Assembly (NCBI GenBank): GCA_027924585.1
Contig: BSBM01000370.1
Coordinates: forward strand, 28,479,501-28,543,500
Length of the DNA stretch: 64,000 nucleotides
Origin: Larix kaempferi
Taxonomy: Eukaryota; Streptophyta; Pinopsida; Pinales; Pinaceae
Reading direction: 5' to 3'
Positions 20,880 through 32,823 of this stretch are shown one piece after another. Each line of letters starts with the position of its first letter. The stretch's first letter is position 1. The notes beneath the pieces are model-generated. The model was not told the origin of the DNA, made no database searches, and saw nothing but the letters and a program-made list of their open reading frames with translations. The position numbers and the translations under genes are program-made.

Positions 20880-22240
20880 ATATGGTGTATCTAACCTATT
20901 GGAATGTGACTTCTTTCATCTTTCTTCCGGGAGTGCTCGTATGCTCTTCAGGGATTGTAGCAACCATTCTGCAGTTGCTTTTGCTTCTCTACTTTATACC
21001 AATGCCTTCCCGTAAGAAAAGTGGTTATCTGGTGCACTATGAACCATTGGGGACAGAAATGATCAAAGCTTATTCATAATTAGATGGGTGGCTTGATTTT
21101 TGTCAAAGGTTACATGCGCATCATGTAGGCATCGCCAAAGATTTTGCAAAGGGATTTGACGGACAACAAGCTAGCGTGGGAGATCTGAAACTTCAGGTGA
21201 TTGAAGCTTCCATTGCCATGGCTGGGATATTATCAGTTGATGGAGAACATTGGTATTATAAGGATTTTGTTGTTACTAGCTATAACCATTTTCTTAACTC
21301 AAAATTCCAAAATCCAGAGTGGTGGAAGGGATTCCTCGTACATGGCTAAAGGAGGAATGGAAGCAGATTTTGGATTGGGTCCAACATTATTCATCAAATA
21401 AAGAAGGTACTCTATTGTTTACCTATATCAAATGAGATTCTTGTTGCATATTACTGGAGAGGACTCAATTTACCCTACGTTTTACTCAAAAGTCCTAACA
21501 AAATGTCATCTAAGGTTAGTTAGAACTTATCCACACAAGACTTCGCATGGCATTTTTCATCAAGCATTAATCAACTTACTGGTTGTTGACGAAGTAAATA
21601 GGGTTCATCAGAGTTGGGACCATTTTCTATTCTTGTCTGGTTTCAAGATTGAAATTGGTCAACCTCGAGGGAATAAGACAAGTTCTTCTTCTTAAAACTC
21701 TAAGAACCCTAGGGCGTTCGAAGGTGGGGAAAAGAACGCCTCTGGATGAAAGTTACAATGTCCTTCTAAAAAGAGTCAAGCAAAGATTGGTTATTCAAGA
21801 GTTTATAATTGAAGAAGGAAAACCTAGGAGCTAATTTTTGAACCAGATATTAAGGAAAGCCGAGTAGAAACAATTCTTGAACCTGGAAATTTCGATATAG
21901 CGCAGCCATCTAATACCCAATCTAAAAAGAAAAAGCAGGAAGAGATTTGGAATGAAAAGAAGGAATTGTTGCAAAGGTATCCTCCAAGGAAAACATATAC
22001 TCGGTCGACCAACAAACTTAGATTGTGAATGCTAAGTCAATTTTCAACCCATTTTTTGAAAAAGAACAATGTCATTGACCTTGAAAGTTATTCAGAAGAG
22101 ACTGGTGAGAGGTCAAAGAAACAAAGGTTATCAATGTCATTTTCAGAAGCCTCTGAAATTAGAAGAAGTTCAAGGATTAATAAGGAGGAGGTGATAGATG
22201 AGTATTTTAAATCGAAAAGGTCTGAGAAACCTGAAGTTTA
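20880..22240 (+). pseudogene. Broken retroelement accessory ORF, family uncertain
   Basis: Pieces in several plus-strand frames read as one decayed protein. Blocks are FDGQQASVGDLKLQVIE (about 21150), then GEHWYYKDF, NPEWWKGFLVHG, MRFLLHITGEDSIYP (21432) and HGIFHQALINLLV. A basic, Ser-rich tail follows with SEASEIRRSSRIN (22170). The layout (F-G-x-A-x-V-G, then GExWYK, WxKG, HxRLLxHI) resembles an ORF I associate with plant LTR retroelements rather than a cell gene, but I cannot name the family firmly. Frameshifts and stops are frequent. Confidence 0.4.
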
Positions 22241-22621
22241 ATGTATGCTAGGTCAACATCAAATGAAGAAAATTATCATACAAATAAAGTGGAATATAAG
22301 CTTGTTGAGATTCTAACTGGTATTGAAATATCTCTAAATGTTTTTCTTGATTTACAAGGTATTGATCTTCATGGTTATCATCTTCTCAATAGAGACAAAG
22401 TACTTGAAAAATATTCTCTTAGTCAATCTTGTCATGTTAGAGCTGAAAAATATGTAAATGCAACAGGAAAATGCCGAATTAGTATGAGGATGAGTAGGTT
22501 GATTACAAAGCACAATAAGTTGTGTGACTTTGCTCGGAATCTGAAAAAGAAAAATAAGAAGCTGTCAAAACAAAAGAGTTGTTGGAATGCTAAATGGCTT
22601 CAGGAAAAGCATAAGAATTAG
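22241..22621 (+). CDS. Hypothetical ORF, basic C-terminus, probably part of the same dead element
   Basis: A 126-codon frame begins directly at the stop of the preceding piece (22241). It has a neutral N-terminal half and a Lys/Arg-rich coiled tail (KKKNKKLSKQKS). It is probably the continuation of the retroelement ORF upstream and not a free-standing gene. No domain recognised. Confidence 0.25.
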   Translation: MYARSTSNEENYHTNKVEYKLVEILTGIEISLNVFLDLQGIDLHGYHLLNRDKVLEKYSLSQSCHVRAEKYVNATGKCRISMRMSRLITKHNKLCDFARNLKKKNKKLSKQKSCWNAKWLQEKHKN

Positions 22622-23940
22622 GAAAGCAACAACAAATTAGATATTCGAGCAAAACTAGGGACTCAAGTTTTACAAGATACACTTCAAAATCCAATCCCTC
22701 GGTTTTAGGAGGAGATATTTCTCTGCATTATCAGTTTTAAAGCTCAGGGATGTTCCAGTAGTGAACAATACGTTGATTGGAATTTATGCATTATATAGGT
22801 TACAACTCAAGGTCTTATGAAGATCTTCAGGACCGATACAAAAGTTTCAGAGTTCTACAACGCTTCTTTTCTAGGTTCATATGATACGCTGTAGAATTTC
22901 TTGTAGCAGGCCTTACCTTGTTTTTGTAAATTTTGGCTTTTCACTAGACTTGTCAAAATATGTGACCTCGATAACTCTTAGTCATGTATTGTAAAAAAAA
23001 TTATTTCAATGTAATATCCAAGTGTAGATGAAATATCGAGAATAATGCTGGTCAATCTTTTCTTAGGATTTTGGAGATGAATTTTAGATTGGATCTAGTT
23101 GTTGATTAGGTCATATCCATGTAATTTGATCTTGAAGTCAAAATAGAAGTCGATCCTCATTTGATGGATCTCGGATCCAAGTTTTATGTTCCTTATATCT
23201 ATTAAAGTCAAATATGTAAAGGGAACAAGGGGTTGGAGAAAACGAGAGATCTAGGGGGGATAAGCTTTCAAGATTAGTATGAACATATTACTTTAATCAA
23301 GTGACACTTTATGCTCAAAGATCTACTCTTTTTGTGGTTAGGTAGTATTTCCATTAACTCTTATTTGTATATTCTATATTTGAATACATAATATTCTTTG
23401 TACTACATCGGATGTTTCATTTGTTATAGATCGAATAACAAGGATTTCTTTGTGTAATAAATGTGATTAGTGTACTGTGTTTGATATTCCATTTATTGAT
23501 TTCATAACTCTGTTTTGGAATTAATATTCTGCTTGTGAATATGTAAGTTTAATAATTGTGATCTTATATGTTTACTTTGCTCTTGTATTCCTCTCTCATT
23601 TGTAATATTATTGAATCCACAAGGAGTGTGCCTTTTAAACAATGGAGTGTCACTTGTTGATTATTTTTAATGCCTAACATGACCCTAGATCTTAAACCCT
23701 TTTTGACCTACTTATCAATACTTAATATTCTTATCATTTGAGGTACCCTAGCTTTTCCCTTTAATAGTTTAGGTGCATACTTTAGGGATAACATCTTTTT
23801 GCATCATTATCAGGGAGCCAAATAACGAAGACATCTTCCCTATTTTATTTTCAATGATCAAATCTAATTTTTGAGGTGAACATAAATCAGACAGTGAATA
23901 GTCACTGTTTATTTTCACCTGGTGACACTACTGTATAATT
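22622..23940. other. AT-rich stretch, possibly LTR and leader of a gypsy element
   Basis: No coding domain seen. Because a gypsy gag follows downstream, the LTR and leader of that element would be expected here, but I could not define LTR ends or a standard primer site. Confidence 0.35.
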
Positions 23941-23949
23941 GCGGCTCCC

Positions 23950-25290
23950 AAGAAAGTTGGAACTCATAAGAAGGTTGGAACTCGTCCAAACCCTTCTTCT
24001 CCTTCTATTTCAGGTAAATATGATCCTGAGAAAATTTTAAAAGAAGCCAGAGCTCATTAAAAGTCAATTCTTCATCATTAGGTACATCTGAACATATTTC
24101 AATTCCTCTTGTTAAAGATAGCTCAGATGATGAAATCACTTTTCTTGGTACCCGAGTCAAAGAATTAATGTCACTAACAAAAGAAGAAAGGAAACAAATT
24201 ATTTCTATTTCCATACATGAATATCAAGTTTATAATCCTGAAATTGAAAGTGCAGCCTTTAAAATTTTCATTGATCCCCTAGAATCAAAATAAATTTAAG
24301 AACTTCAAAAATTTGAAGAGTTCGACTTCTAGAAACCTTGAATACCTGTGTCAAATCCTTATACACCTTCTCATCCCTTAGTTTTACCTGCGAATCCTTA
24401 TACACATTCTTCCAATCAATCTCATCCCTTAGTTTTACCTGTTATGGTGAATCAACGTCCTAACAGGATGAATGACATAGTGACTGCTAGGTATGCTCCA
24501 CTTTTCTTACCCGAAACCTTAAATCCTTTACCTACTGGCGATTATTTGAAATATCTACCTCGATTCAACTAAAAATGTGAATTTACTATTGGAGAGCACC
24601 TAATATCCTATTACAGTTATGCATATAATCATAACATAGAGCATAAGGATGTTTGGATGAGAGTCTTCTTACAGAGTCTAGATGGTGAGGTCAGAAAATG
24701 GTTTAGGGAATTACGTGTTAATTCTATCAATGGTGTTGATGCTTTAGATGAGGTCTTTCTGAAGCAGTGGGGAGATAAGAAGGATTACCTTTATTATATC
24801 ATAGAATTTGGTGTGTTGAAGAGGAAGGCTGATTAGTCAGTTGCCAAATTTACAAAAACATTCTACAAAATGTATAGCCAAATTCCCATTGAGATTAAAC
24901 CTACTAAAACCTCATCCAAACTTAACTTTGCAAATGCATTTGTTGTTGATTTTTCCCTACTTTTGAGAGAAAGAACGATTGTGACTTTCATAAACATGCA
25001 GGAAGCTACCCTTGAAGTTGAATCCAACGTCCTAGCAGCAGTAAGACTTAGATCTAAGCATAATTATCAAGATGGAGAAAAGAGGAAGTGAAAGAAAGAA
25101 GTGGATACCTTAACATTTGGTTCTAAATATCAAGAGGATAGGATTGAACAAATGTCAAAGTTGATCATATATTTAACATCAAAACTAGATAAGATGGATG
25201 TTGACAATAAAAATCCAAATATGCCTGCAACTTTGGTTGAATTTATTTTAGACAAATTAGAGGAGGTGGGTTTGGTGGGGATGTAGAACC
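23950..25290 (+). pseudogene. Ty3/gypsy gag with several nonsense codons
   Basis: The nucleocapsid gene of a gypsy element. From 24348 the frame has a Pro-rich repeat (NPYTPSHPLVLP, then again NPYTHSSNQSHPLVLP), then LPTGDYLKYLPRF. The retrotrans_gag core follows: WMRVFLQSLDGEVRKWFREL, FLKQWGDKKDYLYYIIEFG, SVAKFTKTFYKMYSQIP and RTIVTFINMQEATLEVESN. Stops interrupt at about 24570, 24836 and 25089, all in positions where related gags are open. A piece upstream (24090-24290) probably belongs to the N-terminus. The end of this gag runs into the left arm of the palindrome. Confidence 0.75.
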
Positions 25291-27590
25291 CATAAAATTA
25301 GTTCTCAACTAGAAGAACATGACGATGGCGGAAAAATGGTGATTAAGAGAATAGATTGATTTTTAATTTCTTTCCCTAGTGAGTGATCTCAATAAGATAA
25401 AAACTTGGGTCAAAGTTAATGATGATGGCCAAAAAGAAAGGGTGGCTAAAATATTAGAGCGTTTTTTAATTTTTTCAACTATTTTTTTTTTCTTTGTAAT
25501 GAGTGGTTGCAATAAGATAAGAACCTAGGTAAAAGTTATAGGTGAATTGAATAATTTGTCAGTTCTTGTTTAAATAGAAAAAGAAGAATGTAAACTCAAA
25601 ATCACATTCAATTTCAATTATGGTTGGTTATATTATGAATACTATCAAATAGATCAAGTCATACTGTAAAAAATTTGATACCTCCTCAAAAAATCTATAA
25701 ACTTATTAAACATATTAAACATACACAGTAATATTAGTCAAGTCTACAAGTCAAATAATATTAAACATATACTGTAATATATTTTAAAACATATTATACA
25801 TATTAAACACATAGTAATATTAAATAAATCTACAAATCAAAGAATATTAAACATACACTGTAATATATTTAAAAATAATAAAGAGATTGTTAAAATCGCA
25901 AACCTTGAACAAATAAAGAGGAAGTGGAGATCTATTATATTTGCAATAAGAATGATTACATGAGTTTTGTAGAATCTAACACAAATATATCATTCAACTC
26001 CATTCACTTGCATAGCTTTTCAACTGAGAAAAACAATTATATAATTGTGTAGCAAAATGAGAGTTGAAATTAAACTATAACACATGTGCAGAGTGGCACT
26101 TGCAAAATATGTTTGAACTTGGATGTTTGTTTTGCCTAGTTTTTTCCACCTAATAAACCAAATCACACAAAAAAAACAAAAACAAAAAATCAATAATGAA
26201 ATGTAAACATACATATAGCAAAGTACACACAAAAAAAAAAAATGAGATACCAAGTTAGCATGGCTGTGCTCAAATTGAAGAAAAAAATAATGATCATAGC
26301 GACAAAAACACAAAAATAGCAACACCATACAAAAAAAATAAAAAAAAACATAGTCAAATTCAGATCTGGGTCATCGGGCATTCATCACAACTCCTCTTCT
26401 CAGCTCTTGTCTATAGCCTAGCCATGATGGATGTTGCAGCTGTAAAAGAACCCTATAAAGAAGAGCTATGATGAATGTCCGAGGACACAGAGCAGAGTTT
26501 GACTATGCATTTGTTTTTTCTCTGTTTGATGTTGCTATTTTTTGTGTTTTTGCTGCTATAATCATTATTTTTTTCTTCAATTTGAGCACGGTCATGCAAA
26601 CCTTGTATTTGGTTTATTGTTTTTCTATGTGTTTTCTTTTATGTTAATTTTACCTTTTTTTATTTTTATTTTGTATGTTTTGTGTGTTTTTGTTTAATGG
26701 GTGGGAAAATTTAGACAAGCCAAACATCCAAGTTGAGGCAAATTCTGCAGGTGTAGTCTCTGAAGATGTGTATGGTTTAATTTAATTATTTTATGCTACA
26801 CAAATATATAATTGTTTCTCTTAATTTAGAGACTATGCAAGTGAATGAAGTTGATAGATATCTTTGTGTCAAATACTACAAAACTCATATAATCATTTTT
26901 ATTGCAAAAAAATAGATTTCTTCTTCTTCTTTATTTGTTTAAGGTTTACGATTTTGATTATCTCTTTAATATTTTTTTAAATATATTGCAGTGTATGTTA
27001 ATATTATTTGACTTGTATACTTGTTTAATATTAATGTGTATATTCAATATGTTTTTAAATATATTACAGTGTATGTTTAATATTATTTAACTTGTAGATT
27101 TGTTTAATATTACTGCGTATGTTTAATAAATTTGTAGACTTTTTGAAGAGGCATTAAATTTTTTTCATTATACTTTGACCAATTTGATAGTATTTATCCT
27201 ACAACCAACCAGAATTAAAATTGAATGGGATTTTGGGCTTACATTTCTCCCTTTCTATTTGGACAAGAACTAGCAAATGGTCCAATTCACCTCCAACTTT
27301 TACCTAGGGTCTTATCCTATTGTAATCACTCATTATGGAGGAAAAAATTAAAAAGCACTATATTCTTTTAGCCACTATTTCTTCCCTGGCCATCATCATT
27401 AACTTTGACTTAGGCTCCTATTCTATTAAGATCATTCACTAGAGAGGCAAAAATTAAAAATCAATCTAATCTCTTAGCTTACTTTTCTTCCCGTCATCAT
27501 GTTTCTCTAGGTGACAACTAATTTGATGGGTTCTACATCCCCACAGAACCCACCTCCTCCAATTTGTCCATACCGAATTCCAACAAATTT
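25226..27590. repeat. Large inverted repeat (palindrome), arms about 1.1 kb
   Basis: The left arm (about 25226-26399) and right arm (about 26458-27590) are reverse complements with moderate divergence and small indels. The loop is about 58 bases. Matching landmarks include gaggaggtgggtt and ggggatgtagaaccca (25259-25295 against 27527-27558 reversed) and tttgcaataa with gagttttgtag (25940-25975 against 26875-26910 reversed). The inner ends share cattcatca near 26380 and 26470. Simple A- and T-rich stretches in each arm differ in length. The left arm starts in the tail of the gypsy gag. Confidence 0.85.
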
Positions 27591-28690
27591 TGCCATTTCT
27601 TTCTTCAAACAATCTTTCAATTTTTGGGTTATCTTTCCAATATTCTAAACTGGGAGCATCATGAAGAGGACTCAACCACTTCCTTACTAATTTCATAGGA
27701 AGTTTGGTATTCGTTAATTTCATCATCGTCATATTTGGGTGCTCCCAAGCATTTCCCATGGCATCCAATTTGAATGCTTTAGTTTTTATATTAATTGATT
27801 AATCCTCCATATTCCTACACATGATTCCAACATCTTATTTTCAAGGAATGTTCATGATTCGTCCATATTCACTATGGTCTCCATCCTAGTGAATATTTCT
27901 TCCATGTTTTCCATTGAATTGTTGTTCACTAAAGCTTGTTCAAAACTACCTTCATAAGCAATGTTTAGGGTTTTTCCATCAAACTTAGCAAATCCATCTC
28001 CTCCGTTACAAGGATTTCTAATGACTTGAATTTCTATAGGGACTATAATAAAGGAAATCATCTTATCAGTGACTTCATGTTTCATCATACTAGTAGGATG
28101 ATATGTGGTTTATGATCTAAAAGGATGACCAAACAATTTATACTAGGCATAGGCAGTTCCTTTTCCTTCCTCATAAAATCATCCCAAAACAACCTCAATG
28201 TCATCCATAGGAACAATGGTGATGATATGTGGTTTAGGGTATAAAAAATGACCAAACGATCTATATCAAGCATTGGTTCTTCCTTGTCCTTCCTCGAACT
28301 CATCCCACAACAACCTCAAAGTCATCCATAAGAACAATGGTGAAATTCAGTACGCCACTCCACTCATCATGTTTCAAGGTGATCCCATTGGTTGTGCTAA
28401 TCACTTTCTCCACATGCAAAATCTTTGAACAAAATATGTGTGGGCTCAAGCTACAACCTAATCTCTTTTTCCAGGTCTTTATTCATAAAATTGTGGGTTT
28501 CCCCTTTGTCTACTATGACAAACTATATGCAAAATAAAAAAAACCTGTTTAAATGTCACATGGTTGAACCAACCTTTTTTTTAAACTAAATAATTTAATT
28601 TCATGTCCATATTTTACAAATGACATTCTAGTGTAAGACTTAGATGCATCTAAAATTTGTAATTAATATAACATTTTATTAGAAGTGACC
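27591..28690. other. Unassigned DNA with a 124-bp tandem duplication
   Basis: Minus-strand open pieces (for example 28088-27852, with GGDGFAKFDGKTLNIAYEG) look like decayed retroelement protein but have no domain I can name. A unit starting gatgatatgtggttta occurs at 28097 and 28221. Confidence 0.4.
28097..28343. repeat. Two-copy tandem duplication, unit 124 bp
   Basis: Units start at 28097 and 28221 with gatgatatgtggttt and end in aagaacaatggtg or its variant. They differ at roughly one base in six. Confidence 0.8.
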
Positions 28691-28693
28691 AAT

Positions 28694-29116
28694 GGATCAT
28701 TGAAACATGTGTTCCACTAAAAGCGATTGAATTCGGAATGGATCTTTGAAACATGTGTTCCACTAAAAGCGATTGAATTCAGAATGGATCTTTGAAACAT
28801 GTGTTCCACTAAAAGTGATTGAATTCAAAAGTTGTCGTTTTCCACTTTTCTTGTTTATTTTGTTTTTAACCATGGGAACAACAACCTCCCAAGAGTATAT
28901 CCAACAGCCTGCAAGCCAGATATGCCAGAAACTTGTGACTCAACATGGGCCAAGACGTCTCGAGACCCTTTATCCCAGGGGCGAGCCTCTATCCCAAGGG
29001 TCGCCTACCCTTCAAGGGATCATTGAAACATCTTTTCCACTAAAAGCAATTGAATTCAGAATGGATCATTGAAACATGTGTTCCACTAAAAGCGATTGAA
29101 TTCAGAAGTTGTCGTT
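28694..29116. repeat. 46-bp tandem array with a duplicated SINE copy
   Basis: A 46-base unit, ggatc then ttgaaacatgtgttccacta, starts at 28694, 28740 and 28786 and again at 29017 and 29062. Between the third and fourth copies lies a partial copy of the SINE described at 29137-29397 (about 28857-29016). So the 46-base unit plus the SINE segment was duplicated as a larger unit after the SINE inserted. Confidence 0.8.
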
Positions 29117-29136
29117 TTCCACTTTTCTTGTTTATT

Positions 29137-29397
29137 CTTTTTTTAACCATGGGAACAACCTCTCAAGAGTATATCCAACAGCACGCAAGCCAGATATACC
29201 AGAAACTTGTGACTCAACATGGGCCAAGACGTCTCAAGACCCTTTATCTCAGGGGAGAGCCTCAATCCCATGGGTCGCCTACCCTTCAAGCCTTGTCACA
29301 ACAGGTCAATGAGCAACCCTACCCCCCGCCGGTTTTGAACTTGTGACCTCTACGAAGATAACACATGTTCTTAACCATTAGAGCCACTCAGATGCTC
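29137..29397 (-). mobile_element. tRNA-derived SINE with 20-bp target duplication
   Basis: The element is flanked by the perfect direct repeat ttccacttttcttgtttatt at 29117-29136 and 29398-29417. Read on the minus strand it begins with a tRNA-like head. Its A-box-like part is TGGCTCTAATGGTTAAG, its B-box-like part is GTTCAAAACC, and it ends in a short A tail (T run at 29137-29144 on the plus strand). That is the structure of a SINE moved by LINE machinery. A partial second copy lies at about 28857-29016. Confidence 0.85.
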
Positions 29398-31713
29398 TTC
29401 CACTTTTCTTGTTTATTATTCACCCTTTAAATTTGGAAACAAAGACATCTCGAGGAAACCAACCTTTATTATGATGACCTTTAATAAATTCAAGAAAAAA
29501 CACTGCTAACGTAGGCACGAAACCAATAATACAATATTAATTTTATATTCCTATAAACAAGAATCCACTACAACCATTGTTATGATGGCCTTTATTAACT
29601 TCAGTAGAAACAGTGTTGATATCCACTCGCCGCCCATGCCCAATATATTGAAACTGAGGGAAACATCAGCAACACGGAGCCACCGATCAAACATTCGATA
29701 AACAATTTATACTAAAATTCATTTTATTAATAACTCACATCAAAGTCAAACATTATGTTTCAGAAAAATTAACCTCCTATACGGAATGGTTAATAGTGAT
29801 TCACGATTGCAATAAGGCTTTTCCGAGCTAGTAGATGTGGTAGTAGGGACATATAGTATGGAGTCCATTAATTAATTTGATTGTATTATAACACCATATT
29901 TCCATTCGAAAAGGCTTTTCCAGCATCAAAGTTTCGCTTTATAAACATATTTTTTATTTTTTAAATCTCTTGTTGGCTGTGTAGGAAGATGTCATCACCG
30001 AAATCTGGAATGGTAGCTCTGGTGGCAAGCTGTCATCAAATCCAGAAGGTTGTGATTAAATTGAGACTTTTCAAAGGAAACAATTTGAGTACAACTTTCC
30101 ATATTATGTCATGCTATGGTCATGTAGCATAAATGCAATAGGATTAATCTGACCATAATAATATGTAATAAAAGCAATAGTTCTACATAGGACAACATGC
30201 AATCTAACCAGCAAATGGATATAGATGTGCTTATGTTTGGATGGATCCCCCAGTGGGGCAATGGGATGAAGTTGTGTGGGTGCTAAAGCGGTTGTGTCTC
30301 CAACTAGTCTCGAGCTGTGGATTTCTCAATGTTGTTATGATATGGTGTTTAACATTTATTTTTGTTTTGGAAATGTTGAATATAACTTTGCTTTCTCGCA
30401 ATGTGAAAATTTCCATTATACTAGTGGTCTTACAATTATTATGGAACTATGTAACATTACCTTGTTTCATGCATTCCTTACCTTAGATGTTTGAAGATAG
30501 TATGTTATTGTACGTATAACGTGTCATTTCCCATCTTGAATAAATTGCCATGGCTCTTGCAACATCAGGCCTATTAAGTTTGAGTTATAGAAACCCGTCA
30601 TCATTCAAGAAAATGGAAAGGATCTAAAAAGAACATTTTGACTCAAATCTCATGAATTTTGGCCTTGGGTGTGCAAAGTAGGTTTTTGACAGTACTTTAT
30701 GTTGCACAAATGCTAACAATGGAGGTTGCTCTAAGAAATTAGTAATTTTAAATATTATTTTGAAGCAAGTATGTGCTAGAAACCCCTTACTATGCGAGCT
30801 CTCTATGCAAGCTTTGGGATTGTTTTCGCTTTCTTCCATTTCTAGTTGGATTTTGTTTACTCTACAACTATTATTTACCTCTGTTGAATTCAACTATGTA
30901 TTTAAAATTTGGTGCCAGGTTTATGACGTGCTTGGCTTGCAGTGTTAGTCATTAGGAAATTGGAGAAAGGTAGCAAGCCTTTGCTTTCTCTTAACAGTCT
31001 ACAAAACATGACTGGAAGATTTTTTGTTCATTTTAATGGTCTTCTAATTTTAATGGCCCTTTGGTTTTCCTTCGATTTTCAACTAGTGTATGTGTCGTTG
31101 AATTTGACATTATACAAAGATTTCCATGCCTGATTTGTGAGATGTTTCACTTGTAGTATTGTCTTTAGTGAATTCGATGAAGGTAAGAATTCCTTGCTAC
31201 ATCTTAGTGATTAAAAAGTCTTGAATAAGAGATTATCTTCTAGGTTTAATGGTCTTCTACTTTTGATGTTCTCACAAATCCTTCCCAAGCTGTAACAAAT
31301 CCTTGGGAAAGTTGTAACAAATCGTGTTCATATGATTGCTATCCACATTTTGTTTGATCGACAACTCTTGTAATCATGCGTGCATTAGTGGATGAAAAGT
31401 TTTAAAAAAAAAAACCGCATTGAGAGGTGAGTCCCGCAATGAAGCAATTCATAAAAAAAATTATGTTTAAGAAAAAAGGGTGTATCTTTTAGAAGGAAAA
31501 ACAATGCATTGGAGACTAAAGAACAAAAAAAGGGCGCTTGTGAACAAAATGGTGAATGGACACGACTTTGCAAGATTGATTCAAAGGGAAATGCTCGGAA
31601 GCTGGTTGGGTGCTCTTGTGAAGGACTACGATGAAGAAAATGAGGGCTTGAATGTTATTCCAAAGTATGTAAAGACCCATTGAGCTATTGTGAGATCTCG
31701 GTTTTTTTTGTCA

Positions 31714-31869
31714 TGCTCAAGTTTTGGGTTATCTGTATTTTGGTATCTTGTTTTATGAAAGGTATTTTTTATTTATTTTTTTGCTCAAGTTTTGGGTTAT
31801 CTGTATTTTGGTATCTTGTTTTATGAAAGGTATTTTTTATTTATTTTTAGCTTATCTATATTTTCGTAT
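31714..31869. repeat. Two-copy tandem duplication, unit 78 bp
   Basis: tgctcaagttttgggttatc begins both copies, at 31714 and 31792. The copies are nearly identical, so the event is recent. Confidence 0.9.
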
Positions 31870-32763
31870 GGTATTTTTTTTATATTTGTAAGAATGACGA
31901 TTTTGCTTTTTAACCAATAAATAGGGCCTTTAATATATATTAGAAAGGGGGCTTAAAAAAGAGGAAGACAGGCCATGTAATTTTGTTTAAGTAAAGGAAG
32001 GTTTTGATTGAAAAGGGCCACTTTACAAATGAAGAGATATTTTTTTAAAGGCCCAAGGAAAAATCTAGTGGCTTGAATAGGAAAGGGTATGTTTTTAATT
32101 AACAAAACAAAGTTGGTCTTATTAAAAATTAGTTGTGGATGGCCAAAGGAGAAGAGAGATCCATTGCTTTGAGAATGGAGGAGTGATCTCCATTGCTTTG
32201 ATGATGATGAAAGATTCCGGGGGAGTATAGAGGCAAAAGAACAAAACCCGACAGCAGCTCGTGAAGATCGTTGACTCTAATTGAGGGAGCAAGAGACCCT
32301 ATTACCAAAAAATGTGAGCCATAAGGTTGGATGTCAAAAGATTATGAAAGGACAAGGCTTTCCTATGTAAGTTGAGTAAGCTGTTTGAATTTGCAGTGAA
32401 GAGCCGAGTTGAAAGCATCCCTGAAGAGACCCTAGAGAAGCTTGACTTGAATGGTCTAAGAATTAAAAGAATAAATGGGTTACAAAAACACAATTAAAAA
32501 TACAATAAAAAAATGGTTTATGGAAGTGAAGCACACAACTGTGAAGGGTTGAGAATATTTCTCAACAATCTTGAATTGATGGAAGTAGAGATAGCCCAAG
32601 AAACAAGAATCAAATTTCAAAACAAAGGATATTATAAGGAACCAATAAAAATCATGATGAAGAGGAAAATATTACTTACTGAAGTTGAAGTGAATAATGC
32701 ATCTCAACAACTCTTGCAAGAAGAATTCTAAGAAAGTTGAAGTTGATGAGATTCATAGTTGAT

Positions 32764-32823
32764 GAAGACCTCATAGCAGATGAGGTGGGATATGAAGACC
32801 TCATAGCAGATGAGGTGGAATAT
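32764..32823. repeat. Two-copy 30-bp tandem unit
   Basis: gaagacctcatagcagatga occurs at 32764 and 32794, keeping a reading frame of acidic residues across the duplication. Confidence 0.85.

Noticed and set aside
21649-22621. Independent small genes on the plus strand
   Set aside because: The pieces abut, change frame and share composition with the decayed retroelement ORF upstream.
26020-26390. Minus-strand Phe-rich frames as membrane proteins
   Set aside because: They arise from A-rich runs in the palindrome arm, read as Phe/Leu codons on the other strand.
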